Positions 33,055-42,640 of a stretch of 64,000 nt of DNA are shown piece by piece. Location: contig JAUZFP010000123.1 in the NCBI GenBank assembly GCA_030838475.1, positions 1 to 64,000 of the forward strand. The letters run 5' to 3'. Numbering within the stretch: position 1 is the stretch's first letter; each line of letters opens with the position of its first letter. This DNA is from Actinomycetota bacterium (GTDB taxonomy: Bacteria > Actinomycetota > Actinomycetes > Actinomycetales > Microbacteriaceae). Below the pieces are notes generated by a model. The model had not been told where the DNA came from. It did not search any database and worked only from the letters and a program-made list of their open reading frames with translations. Made by a program: the position numbers and the translations under genes.

Positions 33055-34173
33055 GTGATCGTAGGAGTCATCGGTGGAGGCCAGCTCGCCCGCATGATGA
33101 TTCCGCCCGCGGTGTCTCTCGGTATCGAGTTGCGGGTACTCGCGGAGAACGCCAACGAGTCGGCCGCCGTTGCCGTGACTGCGGTGGGCGATTTCCGGGA
33201 AGCAGAGACCGTCGTCCGTTTTGCCCGCGGCGTTGATGTCGTGACGTTTGATCATGAACATGTTCCGCAGGAGGTAATCCAGGCCGTCGTCGCGGCCGGG
33301 GTGGCGGTCTATCCGAAACCCGAGGCGTTGCTGTACGCGCAGGACAAGCTGCTAATGAGGGAGCGCCTCGGCAACCTTGGGCTACCCATGCCCGACTGGG
33401 CCAGGGTGACGAGCGTCGCAGAACTCGAGAGCTTTCTCCTCGAACACGACGGTCGGGCGGTGCTCAAGGCTCCCCGCGGTGGGTACGACGGCAGGGGCGT
33501 GCGGATCGTCAGTTCTGCAGCCGAAGCGGAGGGATGGTTGGCAACGGAGGGTGAACTCCTTGCCGAGGAGCTGGTGGGGTTTCGTCGCGAGCTTGCCCAG
33601 TCGGTGGCGCGCAGGCCGTCCGGCGAGATCGCGCTGTGGCCGGTGGTGGAGTCGATCCAGCGGAACGGTGTTTGCGTTGAAGTCATCGCTCCCGCTCCGG
33701 GCGCTGCGGGCAAGCTCGCCGACCTCGCGGCGGACATTACGGTCACGATCGCTGAACAACTCGATGTCGTCGGTGTACTCGCGGTCGAGCTGTTCGAAAC
33801 GACCGATGACCGGCTCCTCGTCAACGAGCTCGCCATGCGCCCCCACAACACTGGGCACTGGAGCATCGACGGCTCGACAACCAGCCAATTTGAGCAGCAC
33901 CTTCGCGCGGTTCTCGACCTCCCCCTGGGGGCCACGGGATGCCGCGACCAGTGGGCGGTGATGGTGAACGTGCTCGGCGGTCCAAATTCGGGTTCTCTTT
34001 CGGATCGATATTCGCTCGCTCTTCTGGACCAGCCGACCGTCAAGTTCCACAGCTACGGCAAGGAATCCCGACCCGGCCGCAAGGTTGGGCACGTCACCGC
34101 GGGGGGAGACGATCTCGATGACGTCGTATATCGAGCGCGCGCCGCATCCGCGTTCTTTGGGCAGTCGACTTAG
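33055..34173 (+). CDS. purK: N5-carboxyaminoimidazole ribonucleotide synthase
   Basis: This 372-residue ATP-grasp enzyme of purine synthesis carboxylates AIR with bicarbonate and ATP. It opens [20 protein letters not shown] (residues 2-21), the PurK nucleotide-fold signature. [14 protein letters not shown], the ATP-grasp loop [16 protein letters not shown] (~138-153) and [20 protein letters not shown] (~261-280) follow. The GTG start has TAGGGGAG 5 bases upstream. purE follows 4 bases after its stop. The last step residues are intact and the length is normal. Confidence 0.95.
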   Translation: MIVGVIGGGQLARMMIPPAVSLGIELRVLAENANESAAVAVTAVGDFREAETVVRFARGVDVVTFDHEHVPQEVIQAVVAAGVAVYPKPEALLYAQDKLLMRERLGNLGLPMPDWARVTSVAELESFLLEHDGRAVLKAPRGGYDGRGVRIVSSAAEAEGWLATEGELLAEELVGFRRELAQSVARRPSGEIALWPVVESIQRNGVCVEVIAPAPGAAGKLADLAADITVTIAEQLDVVGVLAVELFETTDDRLLVNELAMRPHNTGHWSIDGSTTSQFEQHLRAVLDLPLGATGCRDQWAVMVNVLGGPNSGSLSDRYSLALLDQPTVKFHSYGKESRPGRKVGHVTAGGDDLDDVVYRARAASAFFGQST

Positions 34174-34177
34174 CATT

Positions 34178-34675
34178 GTGACCGTGCCAGCGCTCGTCGC
34201 CATCGTCATGGGATCCGACTCGGATTTCAGTGTCATGGCGGACGCCGTCGCCGCCCTCACCGAGTTCGGAATCGAACACGAGGTCGAGATTGTTTCCGCT
34301 CACCGCACGCCGGAACGGATGATCGCTTTCGGCCGAGAGGCACGCGACCGCGGAATCCGCGTCATCATCGCCGGCGCGGGGGGCGCCGCCCACCTGCCCG
34401 GCATGATCGCCGCGGTGACGACGCTGCCGGTCATCGGCGTCCCGGTACCGCTCAAGACCCTCGATGGCCTCGACTCGTTGCTCTCGATCGTGCAGATGCC
34501 GGCGGGGGTTCCCGTTGCGACGGTCTCGATTGGGGGCGCTCGCAATGCGGGGTTGCTCGCCGCCCGCATCCTCTCGGTCTCCAATCCGGAGCTCGCTGTC
34601 AGGCTCGCGGAGTTCGCCAAGTATCTCGAGACCTCGGTCGCCGAGAAGAACACGGCATTGCAGTCCAGGTTGTGA
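34178..34675 (+). CDS. purE: N5-CAIR mutase
   Basis: This protein of about 165 residues moves the carboxyl group of N5-CAIR to give CAIR, directly after PurK. The motif [18 protein letters not shown] (residues ~6-23) with Ser-Asp-Ser-Asp is the substrate loop. [14 protein letters not shown] (~38-51) carries the catalytic His, and [20 protein letters not shown] follows. Starts at GTG 34178 or GTG 34184 are both possible; a frame reaching 34085 would overlap purK by 89 bases and is rejected. Its stop overlaps the LCP start (GTGA at 34672-34675), an unusual coupling of purine and wall genes. Confidence 0.94.
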   Translation: MTVPALVAIVMGSDSDFSVMADAVAALTEFGIEHEVEIVSAHRTPERMIAFGREARDRGIRVIIAGAGGAAHLPGMIAAVTTLPVIGVPVPLKTLDGLDSLLSIVQMPAGVPVATVSIGGARNAGLLAARILSVSNPELAVRLAEFAKYLETSVAEKNTALQSRL

Positions 34676-36009
34676 GTACGTCCGCAACAATTCGGTCACC
34701 GAACGGGCTCTCCGAGCACGAGATGACCAAGCGGGCGTGGTGGCTCGTCGGGCTCAACCTCCTGCTCCCCGGCTCCGCGCAACTGGTCGCAGGCAACCGG
34801 CGCCTGGGCCGGGTGGGTGTGGCTACCACCCTTGTTCTGTGGCTGGCGGTCGTCGTGGCGGTGGTCGTCGGGGCAGCCAATCGAGAGGCGCTTCTCTCGC
34901 TGGCCACGAACACTCTCGCGCTCGTGGTTCTGCAGATCGTGCTCGCCGTGTACGTGATTGTCTGGGTCGTACTTACGCTCGACGCCCTGCGGCTGACGAG
35001 GCTGATTCGGGTTGCCCCCCGAACCAGGCCGGCGGTCGCGGCCGTCGCCATCGTGGCCATGGTTGCCGTCGCGGGAGTAGCGGGCTATGGCTCGGCCTCG
35101 GCGGGATCGGCGCGAGCGGCGATCTCACATATCTTTGTCGGGTCCAAATTCGCGGCGCCCGTTAACGGCCGTTACAACATCCTGCTGCTGGGTGGCGACG
35201 CGGGACCCGACCGTCTTGGGCTTCGCCCGGACAGCACCTCCGTAGCCAGCGTGGACGCGGCGACCGGTGCGACCACGATCATCGGAATACCGCGCAATAC
35301 GGAGCAGGTGCGGTTCGTCTCGGGTTCACCGCTGTGGGGCCCATTCCCGAATGGCTATGACTGCGGCGACCAGTGCCTCATCGACTACCTGTACACGTAT
35401 GGCGAGCAGCATCCCGAGCTCTACCCCAAGGCTGCAGCCGAGGGCAGCAGCCCGGGGATCGAGGCGATGCGAGACGCAACGGAGGGCATGCTCGGCCTCA
35501 CTGTCCAGTACTACGCGATCATCGACATGCAGGGCTTCGCCGACCTGGTGGATGCGCTCGGCGGAGTGACGGTCGACGTGCCGGCCGACCTGGCCTACGG
35601 CCCCATTACGGCGAAGAAACCCTACGGAGTGTTCAAGGCGGGCGTACAGCACTTCAGCGGCTACGCGGCGCTCTGGTACTCCCGATCCCGTTTCGATGGC
35701 AAGGACTATGACCGGATGGCTCGCCAGCGTCAGGTCGAGATTGCGATAGTACGACAGTTCCAGCCCGCGATCATCCTGACCAAGTTTCAGGAGATTGCGA
35801 AGGCCGGCAGCCAGGTCGTGAAGTCGGACATCCCATCCGGTCTCCTTGCCCATCTCGTGGTGCTTGCCGAGAAGGGCAGAAAGCTTCCCGTGACACAACT
35901 CGAGCTGGTGCCCCCCGACTTCATCCCGGCCCACCCCGACTATCAGAGCATCACGCGCGCCGTGGCGCTCGCCACGGCACCCTCGCCGACCGCCGCGCCA
36001 ACCCCGTAG
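34672..36009 (+). CDS. LytR-CpsA-Psr (LCP) family wall-polymer ligase
   Basis: This 445-residue membrane protein transfers lipid-linked glycans to peptidoglycan outside the cell. Three to four helices occupy residues ~20-140, more than the single anchor of classical LCPs; the first has [20 protein letters not shown]. The LCP domain (~165-360) has [20 protein letters not shown], the phosphate-contacting [32 protein letters not shown] and a late [20 protein letters not shown] with arginines typical of the pyrophosphate site. It opens the polysaccharide island and is coupled to purE. The order LCP-rmlD follows the M. tuberculosis Rv3267-Rv3266c pair. Confidence 0.9.
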   Translation: MSTSATIRSPNGLSEHEMTKRAWWLVGLNLLLPGSAQLVAGNRRLGRVGVATTLVLWLAVVVAVVVGAANREALLSLATNTLALVVLQIVLAVYVIVWVVLTLDALRLTRLIRVAPRTRPAVAAVAIVAMVAVAGVAGYGSASAGSARAAISHIFVGSKFAAPVNGRYNILLLGGDAGPDRLGLRPDSTSVASVDAATGATTIIGIPRNTEQVRFVSGSPLWGPFPNGYDCGDQCLIDYLYTYGEQHPELYPKAAAEGSSPGIEAMRDATEGMLGLTVQYYAIIDMQGFADLVDALGGVTVDVPADLAYGPITAKKPYGVFKAGVQHFSGYAALWYSRSRFDGKDYDRMARQRQVEIAIVRQFQPAIILTKFQEIAKAGSQVVKSDIPSGLLAHLVVLAEKGRKLPVTQLELVPPDFIPAHPDYQSITRAVALATAPSPTAAPTP

Positions 36010-36014
36010 GTCGG

Positions 36015-37148
36015 CTACAGGTCGGCCTGCAGCTGCCAGACTCCTTCTGCTGGTGCTCGCCAACTGAACAGGTTCGCGCGATCGGTGCCCAGAACACCCA
36101 GTCGGTTCCGAAGGTCGTCGTCCGCGAGCACGTTTTCGATGGCCTCCGCGAGCAGGAGCGGATAGGTCTCGCGATTGGCCGCCGGAACGCTCAGGCCGGC
36201 ATCGCCCGCCACCTCGACGAGTGCGGCCGCGTCCGAGTGAATGACGGCCCGTCCAAATCGGAATGCCTCGAGCATTGGCATGCCGAAGCCCGAGATCACG
36301 GTGGGGTACACAAACGCCGTTGCGCGCGCCAAAACCACCGAGAGATCGGCATCGCTCAGGTCGGGAAGGGAAACGACCCGCTCGGGAGGGAGCCCAGCCT
36401 CCGAGACCGCTGCGGCAACCGCGCCCGGTCGATTTTCGGTCCCCGCCACGATCAGCGGGATGTCGACGCGGGTGAGACTGGCCAGCGCGTCGAGGAGTGC
36501 CGAGATGCCGGATCCCGGGCCGGAATTGCCGGTGGTCAGCAGGTAGCGCTCCGGCAGTCCGAGCCGTTCCGCGCGACGTTTCTCGTCGCTCTGCTCCACA
36601 ATTGTCGAGCCGACCGCGGCGCCGAGGACCCTGACCCGATCACCGAAGCCGAGGATGCCCTCGAGTTCCGCGGCAACGGCGTGGGTTGGAACGACGATCG
36701 CGTCGGCGTACTTGAACGCCCGCTGCGCCATCGCCCTGGTCCACGAGACCTGGCGCGGCGGCAGGAGGTCCGGATGCGTCCACGCCGCGACGTCGTGGAT
36801 GGTCACCGTTATCTGGCTTCCTCGCGTGTTGACACGGTCGTGATTGCGCAGTGGCGCGAACAGGCTCGGAGCATGAATCATCCCGGAGGGCACCGGAGTG
36901 AACCCGTGCTGCCATGCCGACCTGAGGTCGCGTCGGGTGAGTGCGCTCTTGAACAGCCCCGTCAAGCCGGGCAGACGTTCGGTGAGGGACTGATAGTCCT
37001 GTTCCGGCGAGGAACTCACGATGCCTTCGACGAAGCACCCTGGCGGGGCATATCGGATGAGCGCGCGGGTCAACTCTTCCGAGTACCGCGACAGCCCGGT
37101 GGGGACGGTCGACAGCACCTCGTCGATGACGACGTTGAGCGTGGTCAT
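36015..37148 (-). CDS. Family 4 glycosyltransferase (GT-B)
   Basis: This protein of about 377 residues begins MTTLNVVIDEVLSTVPTGLS with a glycine-containing acceptor loop. It has a hinge at LPERYLLTTGNSGPGSGISA and the donor-site E-x7-E motif in FVYPTVISGFGMPMLEAFRF (residues ~287-306). It most resembles mannosyl/rhamnosyl transferases of wall polysaccharide loci. The start at 37148 is fixed by an ATGA overlap with rfbD (37145-37148) and excludes the longer frame to 37232. Coupling to rfbD suggests it uses dTDP-rhamnose, which is inference. It ends 5 bases from the convergent LCP gene. Confidence 0.85.
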   Translation of the reverse strand: MTTLNVVIDEVLSTVPTGLSRYSEELTRALIRYAPPGCFVEGIVSSSPEQDYQSLTERLPGLTGLFKSALTRRDLRSAWQHGFTPVPSGMIHAPSLFAPLRNHDRVNTRGSQITVTIHDVAAWTHPDLLPPRQVSWTRAMAQRAFKYADAIVVPTHAVAAELEGILGFGDRVRVLGAAVGSTIVEQSDEKRRAERLGLPERYLLTTGNSGPGSGISALLDALASLTRVDIPLIVAGTENRPGAVAAAVSEAGLPPERVVSLPDLSDADLSVVLARATAFVYPTVISGFGMPMLEAFRFGRAVIHSDAAALVEVAGDAGLSVPAANRETYPLLLAEAIENVLADDDLRNRLGVLGTDRANLFSWRAPAEGVWQLQADL

Positions 37149-37999
37149 CCGACTCCGATCGCACCGGAATCGAACGCGGCCCGGAGCGCATCCTGCCATG
37201 GCCGCATGGGGCGCAGGCCGGCGGCGGCCCACCGGTCATGTCCCAGCACCGAATACGCTGGGCGGGGCGCGGGACGAACGAACACGGAGCTGTCCGTCGG
37301 CAGCACGCGTGAGGCGTCGAGGCCGGCCGTCTCGAAGATCGCCTTCGCAAACTCGAACCAGCTCGCCTGCCCCGAGTTGGTCGCGTGGTAGATGCCGACC
37401 GGTGCGTCCGCGTCCAGCAGAGCCACGGTCTGAGCGGCGAGATCCGCGGTCCAGGTCGGCTGACCGACCTGATCCGTGATCACGCTAACGGTACTGTGCT
37501 CGCCGGCGAGCCTGAGCATGGTGGATGCGAAGTTTGAGCCGTGCCTGCCATACAACCAGGCGGTCCGAAGGATGTACGTTCCCGCCGGATTAGCCGCAAG
37601 CGCGAGCCGCTCGCCCGCGGCCTTGGTGCGACCGTAGGCCGTGACCGGGTGGATCGCGGTGTCCTCGGAGTACGGGGTCGTCGCGGAGCCATCGAAGACA
37701 TAATCCGTCGAGTACTGGATCAGCCGCGCGCCGGCCTCCGCGGTCGCTATCGCGAGATTGCCCGCGCCAGTGCCGTTGACGGCGAGGGCTGCGGCCTCAT
37801 CCGATTCCGCATCATCCACCCGGGTATACGCGGCAGTGTTGATGACCACGCTGTGCCCAGCGACGGCGGCGCGCACCGCGTCGAGGTCGGTCACGTCGAG
37901 CTCGGCGCGCCCGAGAGCGACGACATTCCGCCCGTCGAGCGCGGCAACCAGATCGGTGCCGAGCATTCCGGCGGCGCCGGTGATCAGGAAGCTAGTCAT
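37145..37999 (-). CDS. rfbD: dTDP-4-dehydrorhamnose reductase
   Basis: This protein of about 284 residues performs the last step of dTDP-L-rhamnose synthesis, NADPH-dependent reduction. It shows SFLITGAAGMLGTDLVAAL (nucleotide loop), DLDAVRAAVAGHSVVINTAA, STDYVFDGSATTPYSEDT and YGRTKAAGERLAL (catalytic Tyr-x3-Lys, residues ~126-138). ATG 37999 gives the usual beginning; a TTG at 38008 would add three residues. The other rhamnose genes (rfbB, rfbC, rfbA) lie 1.3-5 kb away on mixed strands, so the pathway is not one operon here. Downstream it is coupled to a glycosyltransferase. Confidence 0.93.
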   Translation of the reverse strand: MTSFLITGAAGMLGTDLVAALDGRNVVALGRAELDVTDLDAVRAAVAGHSVVINTAAYTRVDDAESDEAAALAVNGTGAGNLAIATAEAGARLIQYSTDYVFDGSATTPYSEDTAIHPVTAYGRTKAAGERLALAANPAGTYILRTAWLYGRHGSNFASTMLRLAGEHSTVSVITDQVGQPTWTADLAAQTVALLDADAPVGIYHATNSGQASWFEFAKAIFETAGLDASRVLPTDSSVFVRPAPRPAYSVLGHDRWAAAGLRPMRPWQDALRAAFDSGAIGVG

Positions 38000-38087
38000 C
38001 CTCGCCAATATATCTGTAGTTCATGGGGCAACCTGGGCCGCTGCGCCTCGGTCCGGGTATTGGTGGGTCGGCTATGGTGGTCCAGAA

Positions 38088-39335
38088 ATGTGGAATTCGC
38101 GCGTCGCTCACTATGTGTCGCTGCCGCTCAGCCTCATTGTGATTCTGGTTGTCGCGCGGAACCAATGGTTCTTTGGTGATGATTGGTCGATTCTTGCGCC
38201 CCGGCTGGACGGTAACGTCTTCCAGCCACACGTCGGCCACTGGAATCTGGTTCCCGCACTGGTGTTCCCCGCCCTCCGGGATCTCGTCGGGTTGACGTCC
38301 TACATGCCCTTCCTCCTCCTTGCCCTCCTCGTACATCTCACGGTGGCGCATCTCCTCTGGCGCATCATGAACCGCGTTGGCGTCCCTCCGTGGGGCGCCA
38401 CTGTTGCGAGCCTGCTGGTAATGCTTCTGGGGGCCGGTGCCGAGAACATCCTGTGGGCGTTTCAATTTGGCTTCATGGGCGCGATCGCCGTCGGGCTGTG
38501 CGTTGTGATCCTGATGGACTCGACATCGCTGCGCGGCGTGCGGGTGACCCTGATCGTTGTGCTCGCGCTGCTCGCGCCAATGTTTTCGGGTACGGCGATC
38601 CCCGTCCTCGCGGCCGCGGCCGTTGTCGGCCTGGTCCGACACGGACTCCTCCGCACTGTGCTGCTGTTTCTGCCCACCGCAATCAGCTATCTCACCTGGT
38701 ACCTGATCTTCGTGATCAACGGGGCTGGCGCCGTGGGGGGAGTGTCGAGTGCGGGTGGCGTCCTGTTTGCACTCGTCTACGCGGGTGCGATGGTGGCCGG
38801 AGGGCTGGGACGAGCGCTCCCCTATATTGCCCTCGGCATCGTGCCGGCGATCGCGGTTGTCGCCTGGTTCGTCCTCACGGTCCGCCGCGGTATTCGCGGC
38901 CCTCGGCTGCCGGCATACGCGCTGTGCATCGGTGCGCTGGTGTTCGTGTTACTCACGGCGTACGCGCGCTCGGACGAGGGGCTCTCCAGCGCGGCCGCTC
39001 AGCGGTACGCATACGTGGTCATCGTGTTGCTCCTGCCCGCCCTGTGCCTGCTTGTCGCGAGGATGGTAGCCGGGCGTCGGCGATGGGCCGTTGCGACGAT
39101 GGTTCTCCTCGGCTGCCTGGTCGCGTTCAATCTCGGCACGCTGGAGGTGAGCGGCGAGCAGCAGTCCGGCCGAGAGGCGGCCAGCCGCGCCCGGGTGGAC
39201 GCGACCTATCGGGAGGTCGCCGGGGGCAGCGCTACCCACGCGGAGCTCTCATCGCCGGCGGACCCGAAATGGGCGCCGGACCTACTGGGGTCGGATCTCA
39301 GACAGCTCGCCAGATGGGGCCAGTTTCGGCCATAG
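38088..39335 (+). CDS. Polytopic membrane protein, GT-C-like
   Basis: This protein of about 415 residues has roughly ten membrane helices. The first extracytoplasmic loop reads NQWFFGDDWSILAPR (residues ~25-39); a pair of acidic residues in this position is typical of GT-C glycosyltransferases that use polyprenyl-phosphate sugars, and HVGHWNLVP follows. The ATG at 38088 has GGTGG about 7 bases upstream; the longer frame to 37758 is the antisense shadow of rfbD. The gene lies between rfbD and rfbB, so a role in the rhamnose polymer is likely, but no family name is certain. Confidence 0.7.
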   Translation: MWNSRVAHYVSLPLSLIVILVVARNQWFFGDDWSILAPRLDGNVFQPHVGHWNLVPALVFPALRDLVGLTSYMPFLLLALLVHLTVAHLLWRIMNRVGVPPWGATVASLLVMLLGAGAENILWAFQFGFMGAIAVGLCVVILMDSTSLRGVRVTLIVVLALLAPMFSGTAIPVLAAAAVVGLVRHGLLRTVLLFLPTAISYLTWYLIFVINGAGAVGGVSSAGGVLFALVYAGAMVAGGLGRALPYIALGIVPAIAVVAWFVLTVRRGIRGPRLPAYALCIGALVFVLLTAYARSDEGLSSAAAQRYAYVVIVLLLPALCLLVARMVAGRRRWAVATMVLLGCLVAFNLGTLEVSGEQQSGREAASRARVDATYREVAGGSATHAELSSPADPKWAPDLLGSDLRQLARWGQFRP

Positions 39336-39342
39336 TCGCGAG

Positions 39343-40329
39343 CTAACCGAGCGCGGCGCGTGCCTTGAGCGGTTCCCACCAGGCGCGGTTGTCCCGATAC
39401 CACTGCACGACGTCGGCCAGCCCGGTCCCGAACGGCACGAGGGGCTCGTAGCCGAGCTCGGCGCGGATCTTGCCGATGTCGACGCTGTAGCGCAGGTCAT
39501 GGCCGAGCCGATCGGCGACGCGATCGACGTAGCTCCAGTCCTTGCCCGTGGAATCCAGCAGGAGTTGGGTGAGCTCGAGGTTGGTCAACTCGGTACCACC
39601 GCCGATGTTGTAGATCTCGCCGGCCCGCCCGCCCGCGAGCACCAGCGCAATACCTCGCGTGTGGTCATCCACATGCAGCCAGTCGCGGATGTTGTTGCCC
39701 TCGCCGTAGAGCGGCACGTGAAGGTCATCAATCAGGTTCGTCACGAACAGCGGGATGACCTTCTCGGGGAAGTGATAGGGGCCGTAGTTGTTCGAGCACC
39801 GCGTGATCGACACGTTGAGTCCATGGGTTCGGAAGTAACTCCGCGCAATCAAATCGCTTCCGGCCTTCGAGGCGGAGTAGGGGGAGTTCGGCTCGAGCGG
39901 CCTCGTCTCATCCCAGGACCCCTCGGCGATCGAGCCGTAGACCTCGTCGGTCGACACGTGCACGAATCTCTTCAGCTCGGCGCGTAGCGCCGCGTCCAGA
40001 AGCCGCTGCGTGCCGAGCACGTTGGTCTCGACGAAGATGCTCGCATCGCGCACCGAGCGATCGACATGAGACTCGGCCGCGAAGTGCACGACGGCGTCAA
40101 CGGAGGGGAGTAGCTGATCGAGCAGATCCGAATCGCGGATGTCGCCGTGAACGAACGAATAGCGGTCGAGATCCGCCACCGGCGCGAGATTCGCCAGGTT
40201 GCCGGAGTAGGTCAGCGCGTCAAGAACGACGACCTCGGCGCCCTCGAGACCCGGGTACGCATCCTGCAGAGTGCGCCGGACAAAGTTTGAGCCGATGAAA
40301 CCGGCACCGCCGGTTACGAGGATTCTCAC
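39343..40329 (-). CDS. rfbB: dTDP-glucose 4,6-dehydratase
   Basis: This 328-residue short-chain dehydrogenase-fold enzyme carries out the second step to dTDP-rhamnose. It has RILVTGGAGFIGSNFVRRTL (residues 2-21), VVHFAAESHVDRS (~84-96), HVSTDEVYGS (~124-133, with the catalytic Asp-Glu), PYSASKAGSDLIARSYF (Tyr-x3-Lys, ~149-165) and TRCSNNYGPYHFPEKVIPL. The GTG start has AAAGGAG 6 bases upstream. It is divergent from rfbC, with two direct repeats between them. Confidence 0.96.
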   Translation of the reverse strand: MRILVTGGAGFIGSNFVRRTLQDAYPGLEGAEVVVLDALTYSGNLANLAPVADLDRYSFVHGDIRDSDLLDQLLPSVDAVVHFAAESHVDRSVRDASIFVETNVLGTQRLLDAALRAELKRFVHVSTDEVYGSIAEGSWDETRPLEPNSPYSASKAGSDLIARSYFRTHGLNVSITRCSNNYGPYHFPEKVIPLFVTNLIDDLHVPLYGEGNNIRDWLHVDDHTRGIALVLAGGRAGEIYNIGGGTELTNLELTQLLLDSTGKDWSYVDRVADRLGHDLRYSVDIGKIRAELGYEPLVPFGTGLADVVQWYRDNRAWWEPLKARAALG

Positions 40330-40344
40330 GCGGTTCTCCTTTAC

Positions 40345-40386
40345 TGACCAAAGACGGCCTGTCTACTTGACCAAAGACGGCCTGTC
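40345..40386 (+). promoter_or_regulatory. Tandem 19-base repeat between rfbB and rfbC
   Basis: TGACCAAAGACGGCCTGTC occurs at 40345-40363 and 40368-40386 with a 23-base period. The second copy starts with TTGACC, which could be a -35 element for rfbC; GATTGT at 40387-40392 is a possible -10, at a shorter than ideal spacing. The repeats lie just upstream of the rfbB ribosome site on the other strand. They could be tandem operators or a duplicated promoter segment. Confidence 0.55.
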
Positions 40387-40421
40387 GATTGTACCGAGAA
40401 GCGATTGCTACACTTCCCAGA

Positions 40422-41033
40422 GTGCAAATCCGCGAGCTAGCTGTCCCCGATTCCTACGAGTTGACGCCTATTCAGCGCACGGACGAGCGCGGTGTGTTCT
40501 ACGAGTGGTATCGATTTGACCTACTCGAGCAGACGATCGGCCACCCGCTAACGCTGCGACAGGCGAACACTTCGGTCTCGAAGAAGGGTGTCGTTCGAGG
40601 TATCCACTACGCCGATGTGCCGCTCGGCCAAGCGAAGTATGTTGTCTGTACTCACGGGGCGGTCCTTGACTATGTCATCGACATTCGCACGGGCTCGCCG
40701 ACCTTTGGGACCTGGGACTCCGTGCGCCTGGACACCGTGGATCGCCGCGCCATCTATCTGTCGGAGGGTCTTGGTCACGCCTTCATCGCGCTTACCGATG
40801 AAGCTACGGTGAGCTACCTGGTGAGCGATACCTACAACCCGTCCCGGGAGCATGGGATCAACCCGCTCGATCCGGACGTGGCATTGGAGTTCCCTGCGGA
40901 AGCCGGAAACCCCTTGCTCTCGCCGAAGGACCTCGATGCTCCGGGGCTGAGTGCTGCGCTCACCGCCGGGTTGCTGCCGGATTGGAAGCTCACCACCGAG
41001 TTCTATTCCTCGCTGTCCGATGGAAGGAGCTGA
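40422..41033 (+). CDS. rfbC: dTDP-4-dehydrorhamnose 3,5-epimerase
   Basis: This protein of about 203 residues is a cupin-fold epimerase. It has the catalytic histidine in GVVRGIHYADVPLGQAKYV (residues ~56-74), AVLDYVIDIRTGSPTFG, and the GLGHAFIALTDEATVSYLVS segment near 115-134, with the catalytic tyrosine in TYNPSREHGINPLDPD. The start is GTG at 40422; the longer frame to 40389 has no ribosome site. Three bases separate its stop from rfbA, so the two form an operon. Length is slightly over the usual 185 residues because of a C-terminal extension. Confidence 0.94.
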   Translation: MQIRELAVPDSYELTPIQRTDERGVFYEWYRFDLLEQTIGHPLTLRQANTSVSKKGVVRGIHYADVPLGQAKYVVCTHGAVLDYVIDIRTGSPTFGTWDSVRLDTVDRRAIYLSEGLGHAFIALTDEATVSYLVSDTYNPSREHGINPLDPDVALEFPAEAGNPLLSPKDLDAPGLSAALTAGLLPDWKLTTEFYSSLSDGRS

Positions 41034-41036
41034 CCG

Positions 41037-41894
41037 GTGCGCGGAATCATTCTGGCCGGCGGATCCGGCTCGCGACTCTGGCCGATCACCCGCGGGATCT
41101 CGAAACAGCTGATCCCGATCTACGACAAGCCGATGATCTACTACCCGTTGTCGACCCTGATGATGGCAGACATCCGGGAGATCCTCATCATCGCGACTCC
41201 CGAGTACCGCGACCAGTTTGAGCGGCTCCTCGGAGACGGGTCGAGTCTCGGCATCCGCCTCGAGTACGTCACGCAGCCGTCCCCCGACGGCCTGGCCCAG
41301 GCGTTCATCCTGGGCGAGGAGTTCATCGGCGATGAGAGTGTTGCTCTAGTACTCGGTGACAACATCTTCCATGGCGCTGGGCTCGGCTCGTCACTGCGCG
41401 AAAACAGTCACATCGAAGGGGCTCGGATCTTCGCGTACCACGTGAGCGATCCGACCGCTTACGGCGTCGTCGAGTTTGACGAGAACTTCAATGCCATCTC
41501 AATCGAGGAAAAACCGACGATTCCCAAGAGTCACTACGCAGTGCCCGGGCTCTATTTCTACGACAACGACGTTGTAGAGATCGCCAAGAATATTGTGCCC
41601 AGCGCGCGAGGCGAACTGGAGATCAGCACGGTCAACGAGCACTACCTCGATCGGGGCAAGCTGCAGGTTCAGGTGCTCGATCGCGGTACGGCGTGGCTCG
41701 ACACGGGCACGTTTGAGTCGATGATGCGGGCCTCAGAATACGTGCGCGTAATTGAGGAGCGGCAGGGCTACAAGATCGGATGCATCGAGGAGATCGCCTG
41801 GCGCGCGGGCTGGATCAACGACACGCAGCTCGCAGAGCTCGCCGCCCCTCTCCAGAAGAGCGGATACGGCGAGTACCTCATGACGATGTTGTAG
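41037..41894 (+). CDS. rfbA: Glucose-1-phosphate thymidylyltransferase
   Basis: This 285-residue enzyme joins dTTP and glucose-1-phosphate to start the dTDP-rhamnose pathway. It begins [20 protein letters not shown] (residues 2-21) with the nucleotide-binding G-x-G-x-R, then [38 protein letters not shown] (~101-118) carries the metal Asp, and [15 protein letters not shown] (~218-232) the second metal site. The GTG start has GGAAGGAGC upstream. All four dTDP-rhamnose enzymes are therefore present in this window. Confidence 0.96.
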   Translation: MRGIILAGGSGSRLWPITRGISKQLIPIYDKPMIYYPLSTLMMADIREILIIATPEYRDQFERLLGDGSSLGIRLEYVTQPSPDGLAQAFILGEEFIGDESVALVLGDNIFHGAGLGSSLRENSHIEGARIFAYHVSDPTAYGVVEFDENFNAISIEEKPTIPKSHYAVPGLYFYDNDVVEIAKNIVPSARGELEISTVNEHYLDRGKLQVQVLDRGTAWLDTGTFESMMRASEYVRVIEERQGYKIGCIEEIAWRAGWINDTQLAELAAPLQKSGYGEYLMTML

Positions 41895-41897
41895 CGG

Positions 41898-42584
41898 TTA
41901 TCTCTCGTCGCTGAGTGGAAATTCGGGCGTGCCCGTCATCTCCGAATAGGGCTTTGTCACGTCGGCCTTGTCGAAAACGATGATGCTGTCGTACACGTGC
42001 ATGCCACGAATCGACTTGGTCATGTCGTCCACCTTGAGCGCACTGGAATCCGGCGCATGCCACGCGTGTTGCTGGTCGATCAGCCGCTTCGCATATTCGA
42101 TGAACGTGTTCGAACCCAGATATTCCCCGCCGTATTCCTTCCAGTAGCTGGTGTGGAGGTCCTCAACGAGATAGATGCCGCCATTTCGCACGTGCGGCCA
42201 CAACTCTTCGAAGGACGTAATCTGTTGGTCCATCGAATGACCACCATCGTCGATGACCACATCGAACGGTCCGTAATCCGCCGCTAGACGTTGGAGAAAT
42301 GGTCGGTCGGACTGGTCTCCGACGACGACCTTCACCTGGCTCTCCGCGAGTCTGGTGCTTCGCTCGTCGATGTCGACACCGACTAGTGACACCCTCTTTC
42401 CGAAATATTTCTTCCACATTTGTAGCGAGCCGCCGTGGTAGATGCCGATCTCCAACACGGTGACCGGACGTCGCCGAAACGGAGCCAGATGGCGGTCGTA
42501 AATGTCGAAGTAGTGACGCCATTTGTTGATCAGGCGGCCCGGGTTGTCGAAGAAGTACCGTGTGAGTTCGTTTTTTTCGGCCAC
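41898..42584 (-). CDS. SAM-dependent methyltransferase, CmcI-like
   Basis: This protein of about 228 residues has the class I fold of the cephalosporin-hydroxylase/rhamnosyl O-methyltransferase family. NELTRYFFDNPGRLINKWRH is followed by the SAM loop VTVLEIGIYHGGSLQMW, the acidic VGVDIDERSTRLAE and the metal-binding FDVVIDDGGHSMDQQ. The GTG at 42584 is preferred since the family starts near ELTRYFF; an in-frame TTG at 42638 is the alternative. It ends 3 bases from the convergent rfbA. GC is low for the window: two 60-base lines inside it count about 48% and 52%. It probably methylates a sugar of the polymer, perhaps rhamnose, which is inference. Confidence 0.82.
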   Translation of the reverse strand: MAEKNELTRYFFDNPGRLINKWRHYFDIYDRHLAPFRRRPVTVLEIGIYHGGSLQMWKKYFGKRVSLVGVDIDERSTRLAESQVKVVVGDQSDRPFLQRLAADYGPFDVVIDDGGHSMDQQITSFEELWPHVRNGGIYLVEDLHTSYWKEYGGEYLGSNTFIEYAKRLIDQQHAWHAPDSSALKVDDMTKSIRGMHVYDSIIVFDKADVTKPYSEMTGTPEFPLSDER

Positions 42585-42640
42585 GTTGGCGTTCCCAATC
42601 TTTGGTTTCTGCTCAGTCGGAATTCGAAGCGCTCGCAACG

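Noticed and set aside
34085-34177. Extended N-terminus of purE overlapping purK
   Set aside because: PurE proteins begin just before the [10 protein letters not shown] loop; the extension is out-of-frame purK sequence.
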